Positions 8,897 to 14,629 of a stretch of DNA of 39,739 nucleotides are shown piece by piece; the stretch's first letter is position 1; each line of letters begins with the position of its first letter. Under the pieces are notes generated by a model. It did not search any database. It worked only from the letters and a program-made list of their open reading frames with translations, and was not told where the DNA came from. Source of the stretch: a virus; IMG/VR virus record IMGVR_UViG_3300020411_000542, positions 1-39,739 of that record; one strand, given 5' to 3'. A program made the position numbers and the translations under genes.

Positions 8897-10358
8897 AATA
8901 TTCTACTCTACTCCTGTCAGGCAGTGGTTCGTCTTTGTAAGAATCTTTGTTACGAACTATTCCACCTTGTTTAATACGCATAATCGCTTGGGTCATAGAG
9001 TCGACATAGTCATCATGTTCTCCAAACGGAAACGCGGCGCATTCTTCTACAACCTCCTGTGCAAAATGTTGATGCATAGGGGCATAGACCATCCCCGTCT
9101 CAAATAACGGCGATACTGAATTTACTCTAGAATGTTTATCATTTCCTCGGCTCGGTGTAAAGTTAACAACTGGTATACCCATATCTCTTAGTTCATGAGT
9201 CAGAGGCAATCCTGATGCCTTGGACTCAACTACGACCATGTCAGGACGCCAGTATAGATACTCCTCGTAAGCCACTCGTTTTAGTTCTGGAAACTCGTAT
9301 CTATCTTTGAAAGCGTTAAGAAGAATTATTCCTTGTCCCTGATCCTCACCTATCTGAAATATTCCCCATGTAGTTATAGCACTATAGTCAGCAGATTCTT
9401 TTTTAAGAAAAGCTGTATCGTAAGACTGAATTATAAAATCACATTTAGGTGGTTCTCTATCTTCCCAGTTCTGCCACCAGTCACGTTTAATAATAGCACC
9501 TTCTTCAGCTGTTGGTGATTGCATGTACTGAGCGTTCCAGTTGTTAACCGGAATAGATGCTTTGGTTTTTTGTAATTCTTCCTTGGTCCAGTATTCAGGC
9601 CACACGGGCTCTCCATCAGGAAGCAGGGCTGGTAATTCTACAACTTCCCATTGGTCAGAGTCCTCTTCTCCCTGAGCCTTGATTAGTTGTCCGGTAAGAT
9701 CTTTATTACTCCACCTTGTCATAACAACAACGATACGACCTCCTGGTTGTAAACGTTGACGTGGACCTGATGTATACCAGTTCCATGCTTTCTCGAATGA
9801 CTTACTATCTTTTTTAATATCTTGTTCTTTGTGTGGATCGTCGATGATTAGTAGATCAGCACCACGACCTGTTATTGCTCCACCAACACCGGCTGCGAAG
9901 TATTCTCCTCCCTGTTCCGTTTTCCATTTACCAGCGGCCTGTGAGTCCTCCATCAGTCTGGTGTCGAACAATTGTTTATAGTTTTCTGTATCTACAAGAT
10001 TCTTAGTCTTACGTCCGAAGTCTATTGCTAGATCAGCCGTGTGTGTTGCTTGAATGATCTTTAACCGGGGATCGAGGCCAACCATCCATGCCGGGAGTAA
10101 GTATGAGGCAAACTCCGACTTTGTGTGTCTTGGCGGCATGTTGATGATTAGACGTTTAATTTTCCCCTCAGCGAGGTCATTAAATTTTTTATTAATTTTT
10201 TTGTGGTGTCCACCTTGAATAAACTCGGGCCACACATACTTCACAAAACTCAAAAAGTCTTTTTGTATTACTGGCTTAGTTTTATCTAGCTCAACACTCT
10301 TTTCTAATTCTAAAAGTCGTGCTTTCTCTTCTTCTGTTAATCCGTCAAAATTTTTCAT
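8889..10358 (-). CDS. terminase large subunit (packaging ATPase and nuclease)
   Basis: 489 residues. Walker A-like MPPRHTKS at 74-81, Walker B LLIIDD at 169-174, coupling motif TRW at 214-216, and an RNase H-like nuclease domain with D314 (SYDTAF), E378 (VVVESKASG) and D449/D450/D453 (HDDYVDS). It pumps DNA into the prohead through the portal and cuts at packaging start and end. The small subunit is 4.3 kb away on the opposite strand. The ATG at 10358 has no clear ribosome site; the AT-rich 261-base region upstream probably carries its promoter, though no good -35/-10 pair stands out. Confidence 0.97.
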   Translation of the reverse strand: MKNFDGLTEEEKARLLELEKSVELDKTKPVIQKDFLSFVKYVWPEFIQGGHHKKINKKFNDLAEGKIKRLIINMPPRHTKSEFASYLLPAWMVGLDPRLKIIQATHTADLAIDFGRKTKNLVDTENYKQLFDTRLMEDSQAAGKWKTEQGGEYFAAGVGGAITGRGADLLIIDDPHKEQDIKKDSKSFEKAWNWYTSGPRQRLQPGGRIVVVMTRWSNKDLTGQLIKAQGEEDSDQWEVVELPALLPDGEPVWPEYWTKEELQKTKASIPVNNWNAQYMQSPTAEEGAIIKRDWWQNWEDREPPKCDFIIQSYDTAFLKKESADYSAITTWGIFQIGEDQGQGIILLNAFKDRYEFPELKRVAYEEYLYWRPDMVVVESKASGLPLTHELRDMGIPVVNFTPSRGNDKHSRVNSVSPLFETGMVYAPMHQHFAQEVVEECAAFPFGEHDDYVDSMTQAIMRIKQGGIVRNKDSYKDEPLPDRSRVEYYG

Positions 10359-10619
10359 AAAATTTTTTATAATAAAATTTTTATAACCTATTTTTGTAAG
10401 CTTGGCTATAATCGTCTAAATCTTACATATATGTATGCATCTGGGACCCCTTTGTGTGTTTTGGGTGGGCCCCCCCTAAATTTTCAAGCACAACCACAAG
10501 ATGTAGTGGTACCTCTATCGGCACACACTATGCAAGAATTGCAATGCAGTTTGTGCATACCCTTATGGGATTTTCTGGGTTACAGGATTAGCCTCACCCT
10601 GTAACCCAAGTAGGATTAA
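10359..10619. other. intergenic region upstream of TerL
   Basis: 261 bases without a convincing gene. It holds, left to right, an AT-rich stretch just upstream of TerL, a degenerate GGGTGGGCCCCCCC element at 10463-10476 followed by a CAAGC, a short inverted repeat (ACCAC/GTGGT near 10490-10510), the octamer ATGGGATT at 10565-10572, and a 10-bp hairpin at 10577-10607. The combination looks regulatory. Confidence 0.5.
10577..10607 (-). terminator. hairpin after the 84-residue gene
   Basis: GGGTTACAGG at 10577-10586 and CCTGTAACCC at 10598-10607 form a perfect 10-bp stem with an 11-base loop, 13 bases past the stop of the minus-strand gene ending at 10620. No U-tract follows on the minus strand, so it may be a transcript 3' end or a processing/stability element rather than a classic intrinsic terminator. 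Confidence 0.4.
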
Positions 10620-10874
10620 TCAAAATGGAATTTCATCTTGATTTTTTTCCTGCGCAGTTTTTATTTTCTCACTTTCTTTCTTGTCCTCTGGATACGTCCA
10701 AAGGTGTTCACAAGGCATGAGATAATAAATTATATTACTGTCCTCGTTTAGTTTTTCCAAACAAACTAATTTCTCAAAAGCTTGATCGTAAGTTTGATTG
10801 AAATATTTAACACTCCAAACATCATTGAAAGTATTAAATTTATGTAACTCTAATATCAAATATTTATCTTTCAT
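10620..10874 (-). CDS. 84-residue protein with SSB-like acidic tail
   Basis: I chose the ATG at 10872-10874: it overlaps the previous stop as ATGA and has GGAG 9 bases upstream; an ATG five codons earlier lacks this. The first 60 residues (KDKYLILELHKFNTFNDV onward) look like a small alpha/beta fold and are not recognised. A charged linker (KKESEKIKTAQEKNQ) ends in DEIPF, close to the DDDIPF tip by which bacterial single-strand DNA-binding protein recruits repair and replication partners. Whether it works that way here is inference. It is the second gene of a two-gene unit. Confidence 0.65.
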   Translation of the reverse strand: MKDKYLILELHKFNTFNDVWSVKYFNQTYDQAFEKLVCLEKLNEDSNIIYYLMPCEHLWTYPEDKKESEKIKTAQEKNQDEIPF

Positions 10875-11062
10875 AATTTGATACTCCATGAGTCTGACGC
10901 AGTTCTATATCCATCTGCATCTACGTCAAAATACGTCATTAACATTCTGCCAGATTTTGAAATCCAATATCTGCATTTATCTGTCCACAACGCATTTCTT
11001 GTTATTGTTTTCTTATCACTTGCTGAATAATAAGTGATAATGAAAGGTTTATTATTTATCAT
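10871..11062 (-). CDS. 63-residue unknown protein
   Basis: ATG at 11062 with AGTAGG 6 bases upstream. The product is Trp/Tyr/Ser-rich (ALWTDKCRYWISKSGRMLMT, YFDVDADGYRTASDSW) and probably mostly beta strand. It is the first gene behind the promoter with the 14-bp palindrome and overlaps the SSB-tail gene by 4 bases. Function not recognised. Confidence 0.65.
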   Translation of the reverse strand: MINNKPFIITYYSASDKKTITRNALWTDKCRYWISKSGRMLMTYFDVDADGYRTASDSWSIKL

Positions 11063-11089
11063 TTTTTCCTACTTTCTATAACCTTTATG

Positions 11090-11120
11090 GTTATGGGATA
11101 AATATAATTTATCCCATAAC
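11090..11120. promoter_or_regulatory. 14-bp-arm palindrome, probable operator
   Basis: GTTATGGGATAAAT (11090-11103) and its exact reverse complement (11107-11120) flank a 3-base centre. The right arm overlaps the -10 box of the minus-strand promoter, a typical place for a repressor. Each arm carries the ATGGGATA octamer seen in other gaps. It could alternatively end transcription from the 334-residue gene, but no U-tract follows. Confidence 0.6.
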
Positions 11121-11129
11121 GAATTGCAA
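11101..11129 (-). promoter_or_regulatory. promoter for the 63/84-residue gene pair
   Basis: On the minus strand, TTGCAA (11124-11129), a 17-base spacer and TATATT (11101-11106) fit a sigma-70-type promoter. Predicted transcription start is near 11094, giving a leader of about 30 bases with a small ATAACC/GGTTAT hairpin before the ribosome site. The -10 box lies inside the palindrome. Confidence 0.55.
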
Positions 11130-11133
11130 GACC

Positions 11134-12138
11134 TTAATTCAAGTTATCAGAATTAATTTCTTGTTGTTGCATATATGCAACACGTTCTGCAATCTTTTGT
11201 TCTCTGGTTTTTTCAGTATTCTTCATTCCCTTAATTCTTTCTGCAAGATTTTTAGGATTGTAAATTACCAAGCCTGTACTATTGGTTCTGATAATTTCTG
11301 CATCAGTAATATCTAAACCAAGTTCAGTACAAAGTTCGATTGCCTCATCAAGATATTTATAACCTTTTAATCCTATCTTGATTTCTTTCATTTGTTGTAA
11401 GACACTTTCAATCCATTTCTCATGTGCCAAAACGAATTGAGCCTTTTGTTGTTTCCAAGTTATTAAAAACTTGAATTCATCTTCAGAACAAGCGATTGAT
11501 CTATCTCGACAATAATCTCGACCAATTAGATCGAGTTGATATTTCTCATTCCATTCTCGACCATATTTAGTTTGATCATCTCGACTTCCATGTAAGCCAA
11601 GATACTTTTCGTTTGCCTCGACAAACTTTCTTTTATGTGGATTGTCATCTTTATCTTTCTGCTCGATCAAAATGTCTGCGTTGCAATCTTCCTGTGCGTT
11701 AATTTCATCTCGATACAAAGCAAAAGCATATTGACTATCTCGATTAGAAGAATAATTATTATCTTCATCAATAGAGCCATTTAATCTAAAATCAAAATGT
11801 TTTTCTATTGGAACATTTTCTTCGGTTCTAACTTCATTGTCATAACCTCTAGTTTCTTTTGTTCCGAGATAATGAAAATGGAAACAACTGTCTTTCGCAA
11901 TAGTTGAAACATTCTCAAATTTATTTTGAAGATAATATGCTTTCTCGACATCATCTTCAGTATAATGACGTCTGACAATTTTTTCTGCCACACTCCAAGC
12001 CATATCATTTATGTCAATTTGTTGTGCTTTTAAGCCGTCATACTTTCTTTTTTCTTGCGTATCTTCTTGTTCAAGATGTACTCTCATTCGATTAGCAATC
12101 TTGTTCCGATACTCATTGTTTAGTCTTATTCTAGCCAT
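11134..12138 (-). CDS. 334-residue charged unknown protein
   Basis: ATG at 12138 with GAGAGGA 4 bases upstream. The product is hydrophilic, rich in Glu, Asp, Lys and Asn, with helical ends (MARIRLNNEYRNKIANRM; EKTREQKIAERVAYMQQQ) and a middle with repeated aromatic/acidic stretches. It lacks signal peptide, membrane segments or a motif I recognise. It stands alone between the divergent promoter region at about 12139-12230 and the palindromic promoter, so it is its own transcription unit in an accessory region. Function not known. Confidence 0.75.
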   Translation of the reverse strand: MARIRLNNEYRNKIANRMRVHLEQEDTQEKRKYDGLKAQQIDINDMAWSVAEKIVRRHYTEDDVEKAYYLQNKFENVSTIAKDSCFHFHYLGTKETRGYDNEVRTEENVPIEKHFDFRLNGSIDEDNNYSSNRDSQYAFALYRDEINAQEDCNADILIEQKDKDDNPHKRKFVEANEKYLGLHGSRDDQTKYGREWNEKYQLDLIGRDYCRDRSIACSEDEFKFLITWKQQKAQFVLAHEKWIESVLQQMKEIKIGLKGYKYLDEAIELCTELGLDITDAEIIRTNSTGLVIYNPKNLAERIKGMKNTEKTREQKIAERVAYMQQQEINSDNLN

Positions 12139-12194
12139 TTGTCCTCTCTTTCTTTATGTTTATATTTAATAGCATAAAAAAGTTTTAAACTAAT

Positions 12195-12210
12195 ATTGAC
12201 ATTTGTCAAT
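12195..12210. promoter_or_regulatory. ATTGACA/TGTCAAT palindrome
   Basis: ATTGACA (12195-12201), two bases, then its reverse complement TGTCAAT (12204-12210). It includes the -35 box of the plus promoter and is followed immediately by ATGGGATA (12209-12216). This is a plausible binding site for a dimeric regulator between the divergent 334-residue gene and the plus-strand gene. Confidence 0.5.
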
Positions 12211-12223
12211 GGGATATTATATT
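12196..12223 (+). promoter_or_regulatory. plus-strand promoter of the Cys-rich gene
   Basis: TTGACA (12196-12201), 16-base spacer, TATATT (12218-12223). The start should lie near 12230, about 90 bases before the ATG at 12321, leaving room for the hairpin leader. Confidence 0.6.
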
Positions 12224-12265
12224 AAAGTCTGTTATTTATAAAAACTTAACAACAACGAAAGCTTA

Positions 12266-12302
12266 GGGTTGAAAGGTAGTTCTAGTGTAGAATATTCAAC
12301 CC
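12266..12302 (+). promoter_or_regulatory. structured 5' leader hairpin
   Basis: GGGTTGAA (12266-12273) pairs with TTCAACCC (12295-12302), and inside it TTCTA/TAGAA makes a second 5-bp stem with a GTG loop. The nested hairpin sits just before the GGA ribosome site of the next gene, so it could affect translation or mRNA stability. No known riboswitch class is recognised. Confidence 0.4.
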
Positions 12303-12320
12303 AAGCAGAAAGGACAGAAA

Positions 12321-12665
12321 ATGGCACTAAAATATTGCCAAAGTCATAAGTGCCATACTTATGACACAAAGGACAGGAAACGAGGTTCGAAAGGAAACCA
12401 AACAAATCAAACCAGAAGAAGAAGTCATTTCTATTATGGAAAGGGAAATTTCTGCTCATTGAATTGTTACAATGATTGGGCAGAAGAATTTATGGACAGA
12501 GCCATAGATAGTGTTTCTGGTAGAATTGTTGAGCCAAAAATCTTAACAGAAGAAAATGCGTGGCGAAGAGTTTGGAATAGATTGCATTGGGACGACAATA
12601 CTCTGCCAAGATATATTGAAAGAAATATGATTTCTGGTGCAGAAAGACCAATACAAGAAAACTAG
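12321..12665 (+). CDS. 114-residue Cys/His-rich protein, probable zinc binder
   Basis: ATG at 12321 with AAAGGA upstream. Near the N-terminus is CQSHKCH (Cys6, His9, Cys11, His12) and near residue 45 is FCSLNCYNDW (Cys45, Cys49), a likely metal site; the intervening loop is Arg/Lys/Gln-rich. The C-terminal half is helical and mildly charged. The family is remembered from marine phages without a function. It forms a monocistronic plus-strand unit with its own promoter and terminator among minus-strand genes, like an independently acquired or early-expressed gene. Confidence 0.75.
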   Translation: MALKYCQSHKCHTYDTKDRKRGSKGNQTNQTRRRSHFYYGKGNFCSLNCYNDWAEEFMDRAIDSVSGRIVEPKILTEENAWRRVWNRLHWDDNTLPRYIERNMISGAERPIQEN

Positions 12666-12685
12666 TTTCATCTGTCCTTGATGAA

Positions 12686-12761
12686 CAACTCTAGGTTGTA
12701 AGCTTCAACCACAACCTAGAGTTGAATTTTTGTTTTTTTTTTTTTTTTTTTTTTTTTTTTT
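12686..12761 (+). terminator. strong intrinsic terminator with 29-T tract
   Basis: CAACTCTAGGTTGT (12686-12699) and ACAACCTAGAGTTG (12711-12724) form a perfect 14-bp stem with an 11-base loop, followed by AATTTTTG and an uninterrupted run of 29 T (12733-12761). This is a textbook rho-independent terminator for the plus-strand gene, although the T run is far longer than required. It is the strongest terminator in the window. Confidence 0.9.
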
Positions 12762-12811
12762 GGGTGGGCCCGCCCAAAAAAAACAAGCTACGAGCTTGGG
12801 TGGGCCCGCCC
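12762..12811. repeat. two copies of GGGTGGGCCCGCCC
   Basis: Identical GC-only near-palindromes at 12762-12775 and 12798-12811, each self-pairing in RNA with one G-U. The first is flanked by T and A runs so the stem extends. A degenerate third copy is at 10463-10476. All three have a CAAGC close by. Mobile or regulatory nature unknown. Confidence 0.7.
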
Positions 12812-12859
12812 ATAGTCTACAAGCTACAAGCAGTCAAGAAAATTATTTTAATTTTTTTC

Positions 12860-12888
12860 TTGAGCTCTGGGATCTTATAGGATATAAC
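12860..12888 (+). promoter_or_regulatory. promoter of the gp88-containing plus-strand block
   Basis: TTGAGC (12860-12865), 17-base spacer, TATAAC (12883-12888). The predicted start, near 12895, lies just before the AGGAGG of the 78-residue gene. It follows the strong terminator, so a new promoter is needed here. Confidence 0.5.
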
Positions 12889-12906
12889 AGCTGGCAGGAG
12901 GACAAT

Positions 12907-13143
12907 ATGAAAGTAAAAGAAATAAAAAAAGGCGATAAGATTTTACACAGTCACCTGGGCACACAGCCGCCAGTATCTGGCGTTGTGATGGAGAGTCCAG
13001 TTCAGGGCCGGGGCGTACGTAGTACGATCCTGGTTGACGTTAAAGGGTCCGAGGTGGGATTATTTGACGAGATTGGTTCGATCTATACCAGCCAGATCCT
13101 GAAAGTGTTCCGGGATGATAACTGGTTACCAGTTGAACAATAG
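12907..13143 (+). CDS. 78-residue unknown protein upstream of gp88
   Basis: ATG at 12907 with AGGAGG 5 bases upstream fixes the start; the open frame continues upstream through the T tract, but that part is not credible protein. The product (MKVKEIKKGDKILHSHLG onward) looks like a small beta-barrel: a KGDKI turn, then VSGVVMESPVQ, STILVDVKGSEVGLFDEIG and a C-terminal LKVFRDDNWLPVEQ. No named family. Base composition is visibly more GC-rich than the minus-strand genes, shared with gp88 downstream. Confidence 0.75.
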   Translation: MKVKEIKKGDKILHSHLGTQPPVSGVVMESPVQGRGVRSTILVDVKGSEVGLFDEIGSIYTSQILKVFRDDNWLPVEQ

Positions 13144-13148
13144 AATTT

Positions 13149-13255
13149 CAGGTCCAATGAATCTAGGGCGCTTTGTCGTATCCGGACTATGCATTGGACC
13201 TGGATACCTCAGAGCTGGGACGGGCCGCGCATTGCGCGTGGACCCTGAAGCTCTG
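13149..13255 (+). ncRNA. structured leader between the 78-residue gene and gp88
   Basis: Two consecutive structures fill this gap: an 11-bp perfect stem CAGGTCCAATG (13149-13159) with CATTGGACCTG (13192-13202), then CAGAGCT (13210-13216) with AGCTCTG (13249-13255) enclosing GGG/CCC and CGCGC-ATT-GCGCG. It may be a cis-acting leader or a small RNA. No known family is recognised. Confidence 0.35.
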
Positions 13256-13258
13256 GGG

Positions 13259-13296
13259 CTCAAGCTCTCAAGCTTGACAGGTTACAAGCTACCTGG
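13259..13296 (+). repeat. CAAGC repeat cluster 2
   Basis: Three CAAGC units lie within 38 bases (CTCAAGCTCTCAAGCTTG, then TTACAAGCTACC) just before the gp88 ribosome site. Same repeat type as at 12784-12836 and 13973-14125. Confidence 0.6.
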
Positions 13297-13320
13297 TATA
13301 GGATTTTATAGGAGGATATT

Positions 13321-13923
13321 ATGTTAAAAAAAGAAGCAAGACAAATTACTGGCGGCCTGAGCAAGCCAAGCAAGATGCCTGGACCAGCTCACAACCTGCC
13401 GGCTGTGGCGTGTAAGACTGGCGCCAAGCTGGTGAAGGTCCCGGGCTCAGTCTGTGCGGGCTGTTATGCCCTGAAGGGTAGATATCGATTTAAAAATGTT
13501 CAAGACGCGCTCAGTCGAAGGCTGCAAGCATTGCAGGACCCTCGCTGGGTGGATGCGATGGTGACACTGATCCAGGGCCAGGACTGGTTTCGCTGGCATG
13601 ACTCAGGAGATATACAAAGTCTCAAGCATTTAGAAAATATATTCGAAGTGTGCAAGCGTACACCAGGGACCCGGCACTGGATGCCAACGCGAGAGGCACA
13701 GTTCCTGAAGCAGTTGGACCCTGCCACAATACCAACAAATTTAATTATTAGAATGAGCTCGCACATGATTGACCAGGGACCAGTTAAATTCTGGCCGTGG
13801 ACGTCTACAGTCACCAGCTCAGGCAATCGCACGTGTCCGGCCCCGGACCAGGGCAACCAATGCGGCAGCTGTAGAGCGTGCTGGGACAGGTCCACACCAA
13901 ACGTGTGTTACGGTAAACATTAA
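13321..13923 (+). CDS. gp88-family protein
   Basis: 200 residues; TAGGAGG lies just upstream of the ATG. It shows the pattern of the phage Gene product 88 family as I remember it: GGLSKPSKMPGPAHNLPA, CK...VPGSVCAGCYALKGRY, DPRWVDAMVTLI, FRWHDSGDIQS, TRHWMPTRE. Cysteines sit at 31, 45, 48 and, near the end, 172, 181, 184, 187 and 196 (CGSCRACWD), which looks like a metal or iron-sulphur site; no cofactor is proven. Activity is unknown for the family. Codon use and GC are clearly higher than in the minus-strand genes, suggesting separate origin of this block. Confidence 0.85.
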   Translation: MLKKEARQITGGLSKPSKMPGPAHNLPAVACKTGAKLVKVPGSVCAGCYALKGRYRFKNVQDALSRRLQALQDPRWVDAMVTLIQGQDWFRWHDSGDIQSLKHLENIFEVCKRTPGTRHWMPTREAQFLKQLDPATIPTNLIIRMSSHMIDQGPVKFWPWTSTVTSSGNRTCPAPDQGNQCGSCRACWDRSTPNVCYGKH

Positions 13924-14126
13924 TGATGATCTTTAGACACCCAAAATACTATGCTGAACTCAGGAAGCGAAGGCGCGAGCTTACAAGCTCTCAAGCCACA
14001 AGCGGCAAGCGTCCCAACCAGCGCTCAAGGGTTCAAGCTTCAAGCCAGAAGTCACAAGCTCCAGAATCTTCGAGCCAGGGTACAAGCGCACAAGCCCACG
14101 ATTCGGGGTGCAAGCAACAAGAATAA
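13923..14126 (+). CDS. 67-residue repeat-tailed protein after gp88
   Basis: ATG at 13923 overlaps the gp88 stop (TAATG), so translation is probably coupled. The first 20 residues (MMIFRHPKYYAELRKRRREL) resemble small proteins I remember behind gp88 in marine phages. The rest is low-complexity Ser/Gln/Ala (SSQATSGK, QASSQKSQAPESSSQ) encoded by the CAAGC repeats. Its last 146 bases are antisense to the nuclease gene's C-terminus. If not a gene, this would be only a repeat-opened frame; the head and coupling favour a gene. Confidence 0.55.
   Translation: MMIFRHPKYYAELRKRRRELTSSQATSGKRPNQRSRVQASSQKSQAPESSSQGTSAQAHDSGCKQQE
13973..14125. repeat. CAAGC repeat cluster 3
   Basis: About ten CAAGC pentamers in 150 bases at irregular spacing of mostly 7-18 bases. 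Read to the right they encode Q-A-S-S type residues; read to the left, as GCTTG, they encode the Leu/Ala/Cys-rich tail of the nuclease. A first cluster lies at 12784-12836 and a second at 13259-13296. Confidence 0.75.
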
Positions 14127-14346
14127 ATGTATTTTTAGGATGCTTCACGTGGAAGCTAATTTGGTGGGGTGAAAAGCGAATTTTGTCACCCAATGTCACC
14201 TTCAATTCCAGTGTAAAAAAGTGCTCGTTAACAGTATAACCCAGTAGATCGGGAGTCCCCAATAAGCTCCTGTTTTCAAGTCTATTCCACGATATTTTTG
14301 TAACTTTTCTTTTAAGTTCATTGTATAATTTAGCCTCTGGTTTCAG
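13981..14346 (-). CDS. VRR-NUC-like PD-(D/E)XK nuclease, possible CTG start
   Basis: The frame carries GTPDLLG, then FFTLELKV (E-x-K) and FSPHQISFHVKHP, the usual catalytic and helical motifs of VRR-NUC/Holliday-resolvase-like nucleases; a role in recombination or branch resolution is likely. The frame is open upstream to a stop next to the 74-residue gene, with no ATG, GTG or TTG before the conserved core. I chose the CTG at 14344-14346, which follows GAGGT by 7 bases and gives LKPEAKLYNELKRKVTKISW, matching the usual family start; the TTG at 14262 would remove 28 conserved residues. The C-terminus is encoded by GCTTG repeats and overlaps the plus-strand gene. Confidence 0.75.
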   Translation of the reverse strand: MKPEAKLYNELKRKVTKISWNRLENRSLLGTPDLLGYTVNEHFFTLELKVTLGDKIRFSPHQISFHVKHPKNTFILVACTPNRGLVRLYPGSKILELVTSGLKLEPLSAGWDACRLWLESL

Positions 14347-14362
14347 GTGGGGTACCTCAGAG

Positions 14363-14587
14363 CTAAACTATTCTAATGACTTTGCCCATCTTAGACTTTT
14401 CTTTCTCACAAAGGAACACTAACCTATGAGTTTCTTTACTACCAATAATTTTATTTTCAAGTAATTTCGCACCAGTAAGATCATAAAATTCTCCGTTCGG
14501 TAACAACACTTGACAACGAGCATCTTGTACTACTGGAGATTTAAAAAAATTCTCTAGTGCTTTCTGTAACGTTCTACCTATAACCAT
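14363..14587 (-). CDS. 74-residue conserved unknown protein
   Basis: Starts MVIGRTLQKALENFFKSPVV, continues DARCQVLLPNGEFYDLTGAK and ends in a basic tail (EKSKMGKVIRIV). It resembles a small family remembered from marine phages. No ribosome site precedes the ATG; the predicted -10 box ends 11 bases upstream, so the leader would be only about 4 bases. It is followed 16 bases later by the nuclease gene, probably in one unit. Function unknown. Confidence 0.7.
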   Translation of the reverse strand: MVIGRTLQKALENFFKSPVVQDARCQVLLPNGEFYDLTGAKLLENKIIGSKETHRLVFLCEKEKSKMGKVIRIV

Positions 14588-14594
14588 AAGTGGG

Positions 14595-14623
14595 TTGATA
14601 TATATCTCATATATCTATATATT
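14595..14623 (+). promoter_or_regulatory. leaderless-type promoter of terminase small subunit
   Basis: TTGATA (14595-14600), 17-base spacer, TATATT (14618-14623), then 6 bases and the ATG at 14630. With the usual distance from -10 to start, transcription begins at or next to the A of ATG. No ribosome site exists in this gap. Confidence 0.6.
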
Positions 14624-14627
14624 GCAA
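14599..14627 (-). promoter_or_regulatory. opposing minus-strand promoter overlapping the TerS promoter
   Basis: On the minus strand, TTGCAA (14622-14627), 17-base spacer, TATATA (14599-14604), then 11 bases to the ATG at 14587. The two opposite promoters cover almost the same 33 bases, so polymerase can use only one at a time. Confidence 0.45.
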
Positions 14628-14629
14628 GT

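Noticed and set aside
12196-12223. Fully overlapping opposite promoter at the TTGACA palindrome for the 334-residue gene
   Set aside because: On the minus strand no acceptable -10 box lies 16-18 bases from the reversed TTGACA, and that gene has a normal ribosome site.
12730-12906. N-terminal extension MFFFFFFF... of the frame leading into the 78-residue gene
   Set aside because: It is translation of the 29-T terminator tract and repeats; the AGGAGG and ATG at 12907 define the real start.
13115-13327. Plus-strand frame between the 78-residue gene and gp88
   Set aside because: No clear ribosome site, lies over the hairpin leader and CAAGC repeats, and no family-like sequence.
13500-13895. Minus-strand 131-codon frame opposite gp88
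   Set aside because: Shadow of a GC-richer gene; no ribosome site and no recognisable sequence.
13951-14172. Second plus-strand frame in the CAAGC cluster
   Set aside because: Pure repeat-opened frame without ribosome site or coupling; the 13923 frame is better supported.
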